This document shows positions 29,410 through 37,270 of a stretch of DNA of 41,262 nucleotides, piece after piece. Under the pieces are notes generated by a model. It saw nothing but the letters and a program-made list of their open reading frames with translations. It was not told where the DNA came from and made no database searches. The stretch comes from Pseudoxanthomonas winnipegensis. Lineage in GTDB: Bacteria > Pseudomonadota > Gammaproteobacteria > Xanthomonadales > Xanthomonadaceae. A program made the position numbers and the translations under genes. The DNA is taken from positions 1 to 41,262 of the forward strand of contig NZ_SHMH01000015.1 in assembly GCF_004283755.1 (NCBI RefSeq), read 5' to 3'. Numbering within the stretch: position 1 is the first letter of the stretch; every line of letters begins with the position of its first letter.

Positions 29410-30047
29410 GCGTTGCCTCCTTCCGTCGTGGTGGCGAGTAGGGCGTTCACTTCACGCCATAGGGCGCGTATCTCAAAGGCCGCCTTCCCGGTCGGTTCAA
29501 ACTCGGCGACGGCTTGCCCGTGGGCGAGGGCGCGCCGGTACGCCGTGCGGTCGTGGATGACGGTCTGCAATACAGGGATGCCGGTGCTGGCCAGCTCTCG
29601 CTCCACTTCGCGGGTTTCGCTCGCGCGGATCGGCGCGCTGGACAGGATGAACGCGCCCGGTTTGCCACTCGCGTGAAGCAGGCGAATGGACGCCGGCGCG
29701 GCGGCCAGGTCTAGCAGACTGGGGCGAATCGGCATCAGTGCCAGGTCGGCATGCTCCAACGCTGCCGCGATGCCGGCCGATGCGTGGGGCGGGGTGTCCA
29801 CGATCAGCAGGTCATAACCTTCCTCCGCGGCGGCCTGCACCGCCTTCCCGACGTTCGCCGACGTAATCGCTACGACTTCCAACGTCGAGGCCTTCCGCGT
29901 CTCCGCCCACGTCTTGGCCGAACCCTGCGGATCAGTGTCGGCCAGCGCAACGCGCAAGCCGGCTTGCTCGGCCGCAACTGCAAGGTGGACGGCGATGGTG
30001 GTCTTGCCTGCGCCGCCTTTCTGGACGGCTACGGCTACGGTTTTCAT
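29406..30047 (-). CDS. parA: ParA partition ATPase, 213 aa
   Basis: Walker-type ATPase that positions plasmid copies. Deviant Walker A KGGAGKTT at 10-17 (MKTVAVAVQKGGAGKTTIAVHLA), Walker A' DTDPQGSAKTW, and Walker B DLLIVDTPPHASAG. The short length without an N-terminal DNA-binding domain is type Ib, which pairs with small ribbon-helix-helix partners as seen here. AGGAG precedes ATG 30047; an upstream frame runs into the repeat and is rejected. An ATTGCACACC-type half-site at 30086-30095 lies 39 bp upstream. Confidence 0.93.
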   Translation of the reverse strand: MKTVAVAVQKGGAGKTTIAVHLAVAAEQAGLRVALADTDPQGSAKTWAETRKASTLEVVAITSANVGKAVQAAAEEGYDLLIVDTPPHASAGIAAALEHADLALMPIRPSLLDLAAAPASIRLLHASGKPGAFILSSAPIRASETREVERELASTGIPVLQTVIHDRTAYRRALAHGQAVAEFEPTGKAAFEIRALWREVNALLATTTEGGNA

Positions 30048-30085
30048 GCGCTGCGCTCCTGATTGGTGGTTACTCGCTGCCTGCG

Positions 30086-30095
30086 AGTGTGCAAT
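30086..30095 (-). promoter_or_regulatory. Operator half-site upstream of parA
   Basis: AGTGTGCAAT, a half-site of the ATTGCACAC family, 39 bp before the parA ATG, between the start codon and the right 48-bp repeat. Confidence 0.5.
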
Positions 30096-30107
30096 ACCAT
30101 AGCGCGC

Positions 30108-30155
30108 TGCATGCAAGCCTGCAAGCTGGCACGAAATCAAGCATGCAAGCATGCA
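30108..30155 (-). repeat. 48-bp inverted repeat flanking parAB, right copy
   Basis: Exact reverse complement of 28951-28998, with three GCATGC hexamers. It may serve as the upstream operator/centromere half, allowing a loop across parA and its partner. Confidence 0.9.
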
Positions 30156-30456
30156 TCTGGCGTCGCACTGACGGAACAATGACGGCGGAATCCAGCTGCT
30201 GGCGTTCTATTCGTGGAACGTCCTGCGCTCGTGTTCGTTCCGGGGGCGTTTGCACCTGGTCATGCGCCGCAGCTCATCCCCCGGCGACGCCTTTCCTCGG
30301 CGAACGTCCCGAAGCCGATACCCGCTCAAAGGGCGATGTTCCTACCGACACCGCACCCACCCACTCCCTGCTGACCCGCTTTTGGGGTGAGGGAGCCGCC
30401 GGCGGAGCGCACGCGCGATGTTTCCGGGTACGGAGCGCTTGGGCGCGTAGCCGGTG

Positions 30457-30550
30457 GGAGAGGGGCATCGCCCCTCTCCGGGGAGTCGAAGTTGCGAGCA
30501 TCGCAGCCCCGCAGGGGCGAGAAGCGCAGGACAGAGGGGGCGCAGCCCCC
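30457..30550. other. Array of three GC-rich triloop hairpins (possible ssi/oriV element)
   Basis: Perfect stems GGAGAGGGGC/GCCCCTCTCC (30457-30466/30470-30479, loop ATC), GCCCC/GGGGC (30506-30518, loop GCA) and GGGGGC/GCCCCC (30536-30541/30545-30550, loop GCA). They lie in the 837-bp gene-free gap between parA and repA. The rest of this gap (30156-30456, 30551-30700) shows no credible gene. Such hairpin groups can act as single-strand initiation sites. Function is inference. Confidence 0.5.
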
Positions 30551-30712
30551 TGCAACTGGACAAGGCTTCAAACGTTGTCGGCGGCGCGAAGCGACGGCGA
30601 CGCCGATCAAGCTGTTGCGACTGACAGGGCTTTATAGCCAGAGGCGACTGGAAGGCCGGCGAAGTAAGCAGGAGAAATAACGCGACTTGCCCACAACGTC
30701 ATGCACAAGTGC

Positions 30713-30721
30713 TGTGGATAA
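30713..30721 (-). promoter_or_regulatory. DnaA box (TTATCCACA)
   Basis: A perfect consensus DnaA site, 160 bp past the repA stop, suggesting that the vegetative origin is in this gap. No AT-rich melting region or Rep iterons were evident nearby. Confidence 0.6.
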
Positions 30722-30884
30722 GTCGGTCATGCGGCTTCGGCGGCGCTTCTGGCCGCCTGCGGGGAGCGGACGACGCCGAGGGTGGGGAGGCATCAGGACG
30801 CGCCCGAGACGCGCTTGTGCGTCGATTGAGGGCGTTCTGGCGGGGTTTCCAACGGGCGGGGCAGGGCCGAGCCGCCCCGGCGGG

Positions 30885-31673
30885 CTATTTCAGCAGGTCG
30901 AGGATGTCGGCGATGTGCTGCTGGCCGCTCCTGCGAGCCGCCGGTGGGTCGCCGTTCGGCGGCGGCCTGGTCGGCACCGGATCGGCGGCAACGGAGCTGG
31001 CAGCGTCCAGCTCGCGGGCGACAACGGCCGGCGCGGCGTCGCCCTGCATGGCGGCGGCGTGCTGGCCGCGCTGCTGCGCGGCCTGGCGGCGGTCGAGGGC
31101 CAGCAGGTGCGCCGTGCCGGTCAACCTGGCCAGGAAGTCGAGATTCACGAAGCGAACGCCGGCGGCGCTCCGGTATTCGTTGTCGTCCACCATCCTGCGC
31201 ACCTGCTTGGTGGGGCGCAGGATGCCTAGCGCGGTGAGCACGGCCACGGCCGAGCGCACCAGGCGCAGGGCCGATTCGCCCTGCTCGCCGAACGCGAGCT
31301 GGGCGATGTCGGCCTCGGTCTTGCGCTCGTAACGCCCGCCGCCGGGACGAGGGGTGCCGACGAACCCGGTCAGGGTCGATGCGCTGGTGAGCAGGACATC
31401 GAGGACGACGCCCGCGTTGCCGGCGGCATCGCTGCGCCATTGGCGCACGCGATCCCGGCAGCGGGCGAGGCCGTAGCGCGGGACGATGGCCCGCGTTCGG
31501 CAGTAGGCCCAGAACGCGCCCTGGCGGTGGAACAGGGCGCGCTCGATTTCGGCCCTGGCGGCCTCAATGAACCGCGGCCGCCGCTTGCCGGGAAGCCGCC
31601 CACGCCAAGCGGCCCGCCGATGTTGGCGGGCGCTGTGGGGCTTCCCAGGGTGCGCGGTGGCCGGTTTCTTCAT
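30885..31673 (-). CDS. repA: Putative replication initiator RepA, 262 aa
   Basis: Basic protein: FWAYCRTRAIVPRYGLARCRDRVRQWRSDAAG, TSASTLTGFVGTPRPGGGRYERKTEADIAQLAFGEQGESALRLVRSAVAVLTALGILRPTKQVRR. The stretch IAQLAFG...SALRLVRSAVAVLTALGIL looks like a winged-helix recognition unit, as in theta-type initiators. It is the only candidate initiator on the plasmid, beside a DnaA box and the par locus. The start codon at 31673 follows a stop directly, and a perfect 8-bp hairpin (31677-31696) hides the ribosome-binding region. Assignment is by position and pattern. Confidence 0.6.
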   Translation of the reverse strand: MKKPATAHPGKPHSARQHRRAAWRGRLPGKRRPRFIEAARAEIERALFHRQGAFWAYCRTRAIVPRYGLARCRDRVRQWRSDAAGNAGVVLDVLLTSASTLTGFVGTPRPGGGRYERKTEADIAQLAFGEQGESALRLVRSAVAVLTALGILRPTKQVRRMVDDNEYRSAAGVRFVNLDFLARLTGTAHLLALDRRQAAQQRGQHAAAMQGDAAPAVVARELDAASSVAADPVPTRPPPNGDPPAARRSGQQHIADILDLLK

Positions 31674-31676
31674 CTA

Positions 31677-31696
31677 CGCCCCGCGGGTGCGGGGCG
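31677..31696 (-). promoter_or_regulatory. Hairpin over the repA ribosome-binding region
   Basis: CGCCCCGC-N4-GCGGGGCG (perfect 8-bp stem) ends 3 bp before the repA ATG. If formed in mRNA it would limit RepA translation. Confidence 0.6.
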
Positions 31697-31741
31697 TGAT
31701 GGTGTCCGGGCTTGGGGTGCTGTCGGATTCATCGCTGCCTG

Positions 31742-31862
31742 TTGACAAGGGGGTGCCCTTGCGGCAGGATTGGAACCAGTGACCGCCAAGTCCGCTGGAT
31801 TCTTTGTCTCTGCCGCTTAGGATTCGCTTTCAAAAACCCGCCCTGCCAAGGCGGGTTTTTTC
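31742..31862 (+). ncRNA. Candidate antisense RNA opposite the repA leader
   Basis: Plus-strand TTGACA (31742-31747), a 17-bp spacer and CAGGAT (31765-31770) precede about 85 bp without a gene that end at a strong terminator (31835-31862). The RNA would be complementary to the repA leader if repA is transcribed from the operator cluster near 31950. The weak -10 keeps confidence low. Confidence 0.4.
31835..31862 (+). terminator. Bidirectional intrinsic terminator in the repA leader
   Basis: AACCCGCC/GGCGGGTT stem with T6 on the plus strand. On the minus strand the same stem is followed by T5, so it could also attenuate repA mRNA. Confidence 0.85.
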
Positions 31863-31923
31863 GTTTTGGGGTTCCGGTTTGCCGGGTGCCAGCCCGGCAA
31901 ACTGTCCGGGAGTGTGAACCGGA

Positions 31924-31984
31924 GGTGTGCAAATTTCAAGGGGTTAGCACTGTGTATTCACATTGCACACTACGATGCACACCT
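31924..31984 (-). promoter_or_regulatory. Cluster of ATTGCACAC half-sites upstream of repA
   Basis: GGTGTGCAA (31924-31932), ATTGCACAC (31962-31970) and TGCACACC (31977-31984) match the operator family. They lie 250-310 bp before repA, at the likely repA promoter, and suggest that replication is under the same regulator as transfer. Confidence 0.55.
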
Positions 31985-32018
31985 GCGCCGACGATGCGAT
32001 GACGCCGCCGCATAGCGA

Positions 32019-32043
32019 AAAGGCCGGGATTTCCCCGGCCTTT
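32019..32043 (-). terminator. Intrinsic terminator of the 87-aa gene
   Basis: AAAGGCCGGG/CCCGGCCTTT stem (loop ATTTC) with short A/T runs on both sides, 33 bp after the stop at 32076. Confidence 0.8.
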
Positions 32044-32075
32044 CGCGTGTACCTGGTCGAACTGGCGAACGGTCG

Positions 32076-32339
32076 TTAGCCGCCGCCAATCATCTTGGTG
32101 ATGGCGACAACTGCGCCGGTCAGCGCGGCGAACAGCGCGCCGCCGCCGCCCAGCAAGCCAGCAGCCACGACGACGGGGTGCCACTTGGATTCGGCGCGGA
32201 GCTTGGTCGTCTCTGCTTCGGCCTTGGCGGTGCGCGCCGTCGATTCGCGGATTTCCTGCAAGGCGCGGGCAGTCTCGGCCAGCATCTTGCCGATTTCGGC
32301 GTGCAGCTTGTCGGCGTCGGTGTTGGGAATGGCGCTCAT
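32076..32339 (-). CDS. Small coiled-coil membrane protein, 87 aa
   Basis: Residues 8-50 form a charged coiled coil (DADKLHAEIGKMLAETARALQEIRESTARTAKAEAETTKLRAES), then a glycine-rich transmembrane stretch (HPVVVAAGLLGGGGALFAALTGAVVAITKMIGGG). Similar small helix-plus-membrane proteins occur in phages and plasmids, but the family is not clear. AGGAG precedes ATG 32339 (12 bp). It lies downstream of the 216-aa gene and has its own terminator. Confidence 0.7.
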   Translation of the reverse strand: MSAIPNTDADKLHAEIGKMLAETARALQEIRESTARTAKAEAETTKLRAESKWHPVVVAAGLLGGGGALFAALTGAVVAITKMIGGG

Positions 32340-32423
32340 GATTCGATATTACTCCTGTTGGTGGTGGGTTGGTGAAGTCGGGGAGCTGCCCGCCGCCGTG
32401 GCGGGGGCAGGCTCCGGGTCGGG

Positions 32424-33074
32424 TCAGGCGTAGCTCGTCCAGCCCTTCGGCTGGCCATCCCACGGGCTGGCCCACGAATAGCTGTTCAGGCGGATCGAGT
32501 TCTTGCCGCTCGGCCGCTTGCCCTTCATCACGTCGCCGGCATAGCTGCCACGGCGCGGGGTGCAAGTGCCGGTCATGTCGCCGGTGTAACGCTTGTCCTG
32601 GTGTAGCGGAACGATGTCCACAACGGCCCCGCGAACGGCAACGACTTCGTAAAAGTCGATGTTCGTTTGCTCCCATCCCCAGCTTGAATAAAGCACGTCG
32701 CCGACGGCGAGCGTGTGCGCCTTCTGCCTCTCGGCCAATCGTTGCGCGATCACCTCGTTTTCAGCGGTGAGCCATGTCGCCGCGTAGCTGTCGCGCTCGG
32801 CTGCATCCTTGAACCGATACCGGAAAGCCGGCTTTGTCGAACGGCCCCGGAATCCGAAGGCGCAAGGGTAAGCGCCGTCCGCCGCCACCACGGCCGTGAT
32901 GCCGTCGAGGCCTGCGCGATAGTCCCGCTCCGGGAAGTGCGCCAGCTTGTCCATGCGTGCGTTGCGCAGCTTGTCGGCGGTGGTCATCGCTTCGATGCCC
33001 TTCCCCCCCATCGCAGAACCCGAGTTCTGAGCCGGCTCTTGATGTTGCTGTTGCTGGTGATTTGCGTGGTTCAT
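32424..33074 (-). CDS. Hypothetical protein with HTLAVGD domain and duplicated N-terminus, 216 aa
   Basis: Residues 1-25 are identical to the 96-aa protein at 4686-4976 (458-bp repeat). From about residue 30 (MTTADKLRNARMDKL...) it is a full-length paralogue of the 198-aa protein at 2088-2684. Shared features are the FRYRFKDAAERDSYAA region, HTLAVGDVLYSSWGWEQTNIDFYEVVAV, PRRGSYAGDVMKGKRPSGKNSIRL and the C-terminal W-T-SYA. The original start was probably the internal ATG at about 32987; the repeat supplied a new start with AGGAGG and the inverted-repeat leader. Function unknown. Confidence 0.8.
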   Translation of the reverse strand: MNHANHQQQQHQEPAQNSGSAMGGKGIEAMTTADKLRNARMDKLAHFPERDYRAGLDGITAVVAADGAYPCAFGFRGRSTKPAFRYRFKDAAERDSYAATWLTAENEVIAQRLAERQKAHTLAVGDVLYSSWGWEQTNIDFYEVVAVRGAVVDIVPLHQDKRYTGDMTGTCTPRRGSYAGDVMKGKRPSGKNSIRLNSYSWASPWDGQPKGWTSYA

Positions 33075-33456
33075 TGCATGCCTCCTGTGGTGGTTGGTGT
33101 CCATCGCGTCGCCGTCGTCCTTCGCCGTGCTTCCCGCGTAGGTCGGCCGGGCGGACAAGCTGGCGTTCAAGGGGTGGAGGGGCGGCTGGCGCGGCCCGCA
33201 GCGAAGCGAGGACACGGGCCGCCCCGGAAAGCGATAGCGGCCCCTTTAACGACTGCGCGCCCGGCCTACCTTTCAGCGGGGGCGAAGGGGGACGGTGATG
33301 CGAGGCTTGGACACGCCACGGGTGGCAATGAACGCGATCAGCGGCGGCGATAGCTGCCGTGCCGTGCGCCGGCGCGAATCCGCGCACGCGGATCTGCGCC
33401 GGCGTGCTCCTGGGCGGGCGCGATCGACGCGCAGCGGCGATCCCGGCCGCTGCTCT
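32999..33456. repeat. 458-bp direct repeat, leader plus gene start (copy 2)
   Basis: Same as 4901-5358. It carries 25 codons, the ribosome-binding site, the long inverted-repeat leader and the first 90 bp of R. Confidence 0.9.
33072..33330 (-). promoter_or_regulatory. Long imperfect inverted-repeat leader of the 216-aa gene (unit D)
   Basis: Identical to unit A. ATG 33074 (minus) is mirrored by ATG 33328 (plus), with the GGGGCGGC/GCCGCCCC stem in the centre. Repeat R follows, and no gene is seen to 33951. Confidence 0.6.
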
Positions 33457-33792
33457 GGCTTCTGCCCGCGGTGGCCCGGCAGGGCCGCCGGGGGCGCTGT
33501 GCGCTGGCCAGCTCGCGCACCAGGTCGTGCGGTGGACGCCGGCGCGGGGCTGTCCGGGCGGTTGACGTGGCCACCAGGCCACGCGCCCGGCCGCGCCGGT
33601 GGCCGACGTGCTCGGGGCCGGCCCGGTAGGTCGCTTCGGCGACCAGGCCGGCATGCTCCGGGCGTCGGCGCGAATCCGCGCATGCGGATCTGCGCCGGCG
33701 TGCTCGGGTGGGGCGGGGTAGCGGCCCTGGGGGACGCGCCGGCCCATGCCCTGCGCCGCGTAGGAGCGCGCCAGCGCCCCGTGGCGTGCCTG
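33367..33792. repeat. Repeat R, copy 3 (same locus as copy 1 in a circle)
   Basis: Identical to 1-426 except G at 33499. It directly follows the 458-bp repeat, with which it overlaps by 90 bp. Confidence 0.9.
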
Positions 33793-33900
33793 CGGCCGCT
33801 GCGGGCCGGCGGCCGCAGGCCGCCGGCCCGTGCTCGTCGCCGGCGACATCGAGGCGCGACCGGCTGGCCGGCAGAATCCGCGCAGCGGATCCGCCGGGCA

Positions 33901-33925
33901 GAAAAAAGGCGGCCCGCGGCCGCCT
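33901..33925 (-). terminator. Terminator, second listing of 535-559
   Basis: Same hairpin and T-run, ending the operon 35375-33952. Confidence 0.85.
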
Positions 33926-33951
33926 TCCCGGTGCGCCAACCTGGCCCGGCG

Positions 33952-34311
33952 TCAGGGCGACGCCGGCACGGCGACCTTGCGCATAGCCGCGTTCACCAGC
34001 TCCATCAGCCTGAACTCGGCCATGCCGCTTTCGTTGCCGTCCAGCAGCAGCTTAGTGGGGTGGTATTGCTCGCCGCTGGCCACCACGACGATTTGGTACT
34101 GGTGGTCGGCAACGTCGATGCCGCTTAGCGCGACTTCCGCGTAGATTTTGGTGATGGTGTCCAGGCGCAGCCATTGCCACCGGCGGCCATCTTCGGTAGT
34201 CGGCAGCTTGCCGTCTTGCCGGGGAATCACATGCACCCATGACGGCACGGGGTCGATGTCCGTCTTGATGCCGTCGCTGGTGGAATGGACGAGTTGCGGC
34301 CGGTTGGTCAT
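33952..34311 (-). CDS. Hypothetical protein, 119 aa (second listing of 586-945)
   Basis: Identical protein to 586-945; see that entry. Here the upstream R copy is joined to unique plasmid sequence, so this is the version in true context. Confidence 0.7.
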   Translation of the reverse strand: MTNRPQLVHSTSDGIKTDIDPVPSWVHVIPRQDGKLPTTEDGRRWQWLRLDTITKIYAEVALSGIDVADHQYQIVVVASGEQYHPTKLLLDGNESGMAEFRLMELVNAAMRKVAVPASP

Positions 34312-34329
34312 GGTCGTTGCCCTTGTCGA

Positions 34330-34527
34330 TCAGTCGATGGGGAGCGGCCGCTGCGCGCCGGGCATCTGCTCGGGGTAGCGAGCGCGGAAGCTGGCCAGCG
34401 CGTAGCGGATTTCGCGCGTGAGGCCTTGGCCGAGCTGCGCGGGAACCGCAGGGTTTCGCAGCAGGTCAGCGATGGCGGCCAAGTGGCCGCCCAGCTCGTC
34501 AATTGGGGTCGAGCTGTTGGTGGTCAC
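34330..34527 (-). CDS. Hypothetical protein, 65 aa (second listing of 964-1161)
   Basis: Identical to 964-1161: GTG start overlapping the previous stop. Confidence 0.6.
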   Translation of the reverse strand: MTTNSSTPIDELGGHLAAIADLLRNPAVPAQLGQGLTREIRYALASFRARYPEQMPGAQRPLPID

Positions 34528-34730
34528 GGTGTCCGTCCCTGGGAATGGGTGGCTTGGGCTTTGGCGCGCTCGGTGCCGGCGTCCTGGCTGTCGCGCAGCG
34601 ATGCGCCGTAGAGGTACACCACCAGGGCGAGGAACAGCGAAAGCATGGCGCTGGCCATCCTGCCACGGCCGAGCGACACCAGGCCGCCGGCGAGGAACAG
34701 AATGAACAGCACAAGCATGGCGAGCGGCAC
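34524..34730 (-). CDS. Small inner-membrane protein, 68 aa (second listing of 1158-1364)
   Basis: Identical to 1158-1364: two hydrophobic segments, GTG start with AAAGGAG. Confidence 0.65.
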   Translation of the reverse strand: MPLAMLVLFILFLAGGLVSLGRGRMASAMLSLFLALVVYLYGASLRDSQDAGTERAKAQATHSQGRTP

Positions 34731-34745
34731 GGCGTAGCTCCTTTA

Positions 34746-35375
34746 TCAGTAGTTGTAGCCGTGCGAGGCCAGCACTTGCGACATGTTCGATCCTTCCCAG
34801 GAACCGGGCCGAGTTTCGACCATGCCCAGGTCTTCGGCGAGCATTTCCAGCGCACCGGCAACGGTCAGCAGGCCATGTGTGCAGGCCTGCTCGACCTTGA
34901 CCTGGTGCGATGCGTTCACGGAGTGCAGCAACCGGCGGATGGTGGTATGCAGATCACGCGGGAGCTTCACGTCAACGATGACGGTGTTGGCGTCGGCGAT
35001 GACGGGTTCCGGCTCCAAGCCTTCTTCTTCGACGCTTCTCTCGATGGCCAGCTTCCGCGATTCGATCAGCCTTTCCGTGTCAGCCTCGGCAAGCTGGATC
35101 GTCACATGGTTGGGCTTCACGCCGGGCCGCCAATTGTTGGCCTCATCGAAAAACTGGTCGCGGTTCTCCCTGCTGGTGAGGAAGCCCGCCGAAACTTCCG
35201 GCGTGTAGCCGTACTGGGTGCCGAGAACGTCGGGGTCATCGGCAATACCCTTGTCGCTTTCGTCGATGAATCCGGGCAGGGACAAGCTAACGGTCGCCTC
35301 CGGATCGCAGTCGGCAAGGATAGCTTGCAGCTCGCGGACGGTGAGGCTCTTCTTGGCTTTGGCGTCGGTGCTCAT
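34746..35375 (-). CDS. Hypothetical protein, 209 aa (second listing of 1380-2009)
   Basis: Identical to 1380-2009, first gene of its operon behind the palindromic operator at 35414-35430. Confidence 0.75.
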   Translation of the reverse strand: MSTDAKAKKSLTVRELQAILADCDPEATVSLSLPGFIDESDKGIADDPDVLGTQYGYTPEVSAGFLTSRENRDQFFDEANNWRPGVKPNHVTIQLAEADTERLIESRKLAIERSVEEEGLEPEPVIADANTVIVDVKLPRDLHTTIRRLLHSVNASHQVKVEQACTHGLLTVAGALEMLAEDLGMVETRPGSWEGSNMSQVLASHGYNY

Positions 35376-35413
35376 GTGTTCCTCGCTTCAAGGGTTTTTG
35401 GGTATGTATTCGC

Positions 35414-35430
35414 GTGCAATATCATTGCAC
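35414..35430 (-). promoter_or_regulatory. Palindromic operator (second listing of 2048-2064)
   Basis: GTGCAAT-N3-ATTGCAC, 39 bp upstream of the ATG at 35375. Confidence 0.75.
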
Positions 35431-35453
35431 ACAACAAGCAAAAAAACAAGCTG

Positions 35454-36050
35454 TCAAGCGTAGTTAGACCAATAAACTTTACTGCCATTCCACGGGTGTG
35501 CGTACACACCCGCCGCCAGCTTCACGCCGTTGCGCGGGTTGGCCCGCTTGCGGATCGGCTCGCCGACGTAGTGGCCGGGGCGGGGGACGGCATGGCCGGA
35601 CATCGGCCCGGTTGCCTCGCGCTCCTGGGCCAGCTCGCGCAAGGTCACGGTACGGTTCTGCACGGCGACGACTTCGTAGAAGTCCACGTTCGTCTGCTCG
35701 TAACCGTAGCTGGAAACCAGGATGTCGCCGACGGCGAGCGTGTGCGGCCGCTTGGCGGCCGCGCGACGCTCGGCACCGGCGGCGGCGACTTGCTCGCGGC
35801 GCTGGGTGAAGCGGGCGATTTCGTGGTCGGCTTCGGCCTGCGAGCGGAACGCGAAGCGGTCGAATTTCAGGCTCTTTCCGTGGAACTCGGTCACGATGAC
35901 ACGGCCTGCTTCCTCGGCGACGTAGTAGCGCGAGCCGTCGGTCAGGTCGTGCGGTTGCTGGGCATAGCGCGGCCCCGCGATGATGTCGCGCCAGCGGGCG
36001 CGATCTTCCGGGGTCAGCGTGGCGGGATGGGGTAGGGAACGGTAATTCAT
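35454..36050 (-). CDS. HTLAVGD-domain protein, 198 aa (second listing of 2088-2684)
   Basis: Identical to 2088-2684 and paralogous to 32424-33074. Confidence 0.8.
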   Translation of the reverse strand: MNYRSLPHPATLTPEDRARWRDIIAGPRYAQQPHDLTDGSRYYVAEEAGRVIVTEFHGKSLKFDRFAFRSQAEADHEIARFTQRREQVAAAGAERRAAAKRPHTLAVGDILVSSYGYEQTNVDFYEVVAVQNRTVTLRELAQEREATGPMSGHAVPRPGHYVGEPIRKRANPRNGVKLAAGVYAHPWNGSKVYWSNYA

Positions 36051-36063
36051 GGTCGTGTCCAGG

Positions 36064-36297
36064 TCAGTGGGTGGTGGCCAGCAGCTCGGCGGCCGCGCGG
36101 TCGTGGTCGGCCTGCTCGGCAAGGGCAATGGCTTTGCGCGCCAGCTCGTGCGCCCGGTGCAGGCTGCGCACGCCGCCGGCGGGCAGCTCCCGCAGCAGCC
36201 GGGCCTCACGGCGCAGTCGGGCCGCGTGCTCGCGGCAGGCGCGCTCGTGGCGTCGGTGGTCGGCGATCAGCTCGCGCAGGTTGTGGGCGGCGTTCAT
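36064..36297 (-). CDS. Helical protein, 77 aa (second listing of 2698-2931)
   Basis: Identical to 2698-2931; ATGA overlap with the gene before it. Confidence 0.65.
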   Translation of the reverse strand: MNAAHNLRELIADHRRHERACREHAARLRREARLLRELPAGGVRSLHRAHELARKAIALAEQADHDRAAAELLATTH

Positions 36298-36455
36298 GCG
36301 GCACCTCGCCGGCGCTCGTAGCGGATGGCGGCAAGCTGGGCTTGCGCGGCTTCCCACGCGGTGGCGCGGATGCTCGCGCCCAAGCGGACGATCTGCCGCA
36401 GTCGATCCTCGGCAGTCGGACGACGGGTGCGCTTCGGGTTCGTGCTCTGGCTCAT
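36294..36455 (-). CDS. Basic protein, 53 aa (second listing of 2928-3089)
   Basis: Identical to 2928-3089, first gene of its operon. Confidence 0.6.
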   Translation of the reverse strand: MSQSTNPKRTRRPTAEDRLRQIVRLGASIRATAWEAAQAQLAAIRYERRRGAA

Positions 36456-36482
36456 CTTCGGTTTCCTCTGCTGGGGTGGGCC

Positions 36483-36509
36483 GTGGTGTGCAATTAGCTT
36501 GCACACCAC
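36483..36509 (-). promoter_or_regulatory. Palindromic operator (second listing of 3117-3143)
   Basis: 11-bp arms GTGGTGTGCAA/TTGCACACCAC, 28 bp upstream of the ATG at 36455. Confidence 0.8.
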
Positions 36510-36523
36510 AAGGCAAAAAAAGG

Positions 36524-36922
36524 TCAGTCCTCGCGGGGCTGCATGATGGTCATGGCCGGCGCGCCGTCATCGTCGTGGCCAAGGTGCAGGTACAGGGTGA
36601 CCAGGCGCGGCCGCTGGCCACGACCGGAGCGCGGCACCCGGTACACCGGAAACGCGGCGCGGTTGCCCTGCGCGTTGCGCGCAGCGAAAACGCGGGCCAT
36701 GTACACCACGTCCCACAAGCGGCCGGATTCGTCCTGCGGCACGCCCTTGCGTCGGGTGTCTGCATCGCTCCACGCGATGCAGTCCTCCCACACGGCGCGG
36801 GAAACGGCCACGGGAATCTTGAACCCGGCTTCACGGGCGACGGTGGACACGTCCACCAGGTCGCCGTCTGCGAGCATGTCGGCGCGGGTGTGGGAATGGA
36901 TGAGGTCGGCGGCGGTGAACAT
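36524..36922 (-). CDS. DUF6573 protein, 132 aa (second listing of 3158-3556)
   Basis: Identical to 3158-3556. Confidence 0.85.
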   Translation of the reverse strand: MFTAADLIHSHTRADMLADGDLVDVSTVAREAGFKIPVAVSRAVWEDCIAWSDADTRRKGVPQDESGRLWDVVYMARVFAARNAQGNRAAFPVYRVPRSGRGQRPRLVTLYLHLGHDDDGAPAMTIMQPRED

Positions 36923-36926
36923 GGTC

Positions 36927-37232
36927 TTAGGCTCCTTTGCTGCGGGCCGCGTCGAAGGCGGCATTGGTGAAGTCGTCCACGTACTCGGTGATTTCTTCCA
37001 GCCAGCGGGCGACGGCCGGCGGCAGCTCGTGCTCGCCGCAGTCCAGCTCGCCGGTGTCGCTGGCGCATCCGAACGTGGCGCAGGCCTCGCGCGGGCCGTA
37101 CACCATCGCAACGGTTCCATTGCCCGGATCGTCCGGGCAGGCCTCGGCCGGATCGAGAACAACGCGATAGCGCCGGTCGGCAGGGCAGTAGTGGGTTTCG
37201 ACGTTGGCGGCCATTCGGTCGATGAGTTGCAT
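36927..37232 (-). CDS. Cysteine-containing protein, 101 aa (second listing of 3561-3866)
   Basis: Identical to 3561-3866. Confidence 0.7.
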   Translation of the reverse strand: MQLIDRMAANVETHYCPADRRYRVVLDPAEACPDDPGNGTVAMVYGPREACATFGCASDTGELDCGEHELPPAVARWLEEITEYVDDFTNAAFDAARSKGA

Positions 37233-37270
37233 TGCTTGGTTCCTCCTGTGGTGGTCTATGGCGTCGGCGA

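Noticed and set aside
30274..30610. Overlapping short frames on both strands near 30.3-30.6 kb
   Set aside because: All are explained by GC hairpins; no ribosome-binding sites and low-complexity composition.
31778..31862. tRNA gene
   Set aside because: No cloverleaf, T-loop or anticodon stem could be formed; the segment is better read as a short RNA ending in a terminator.
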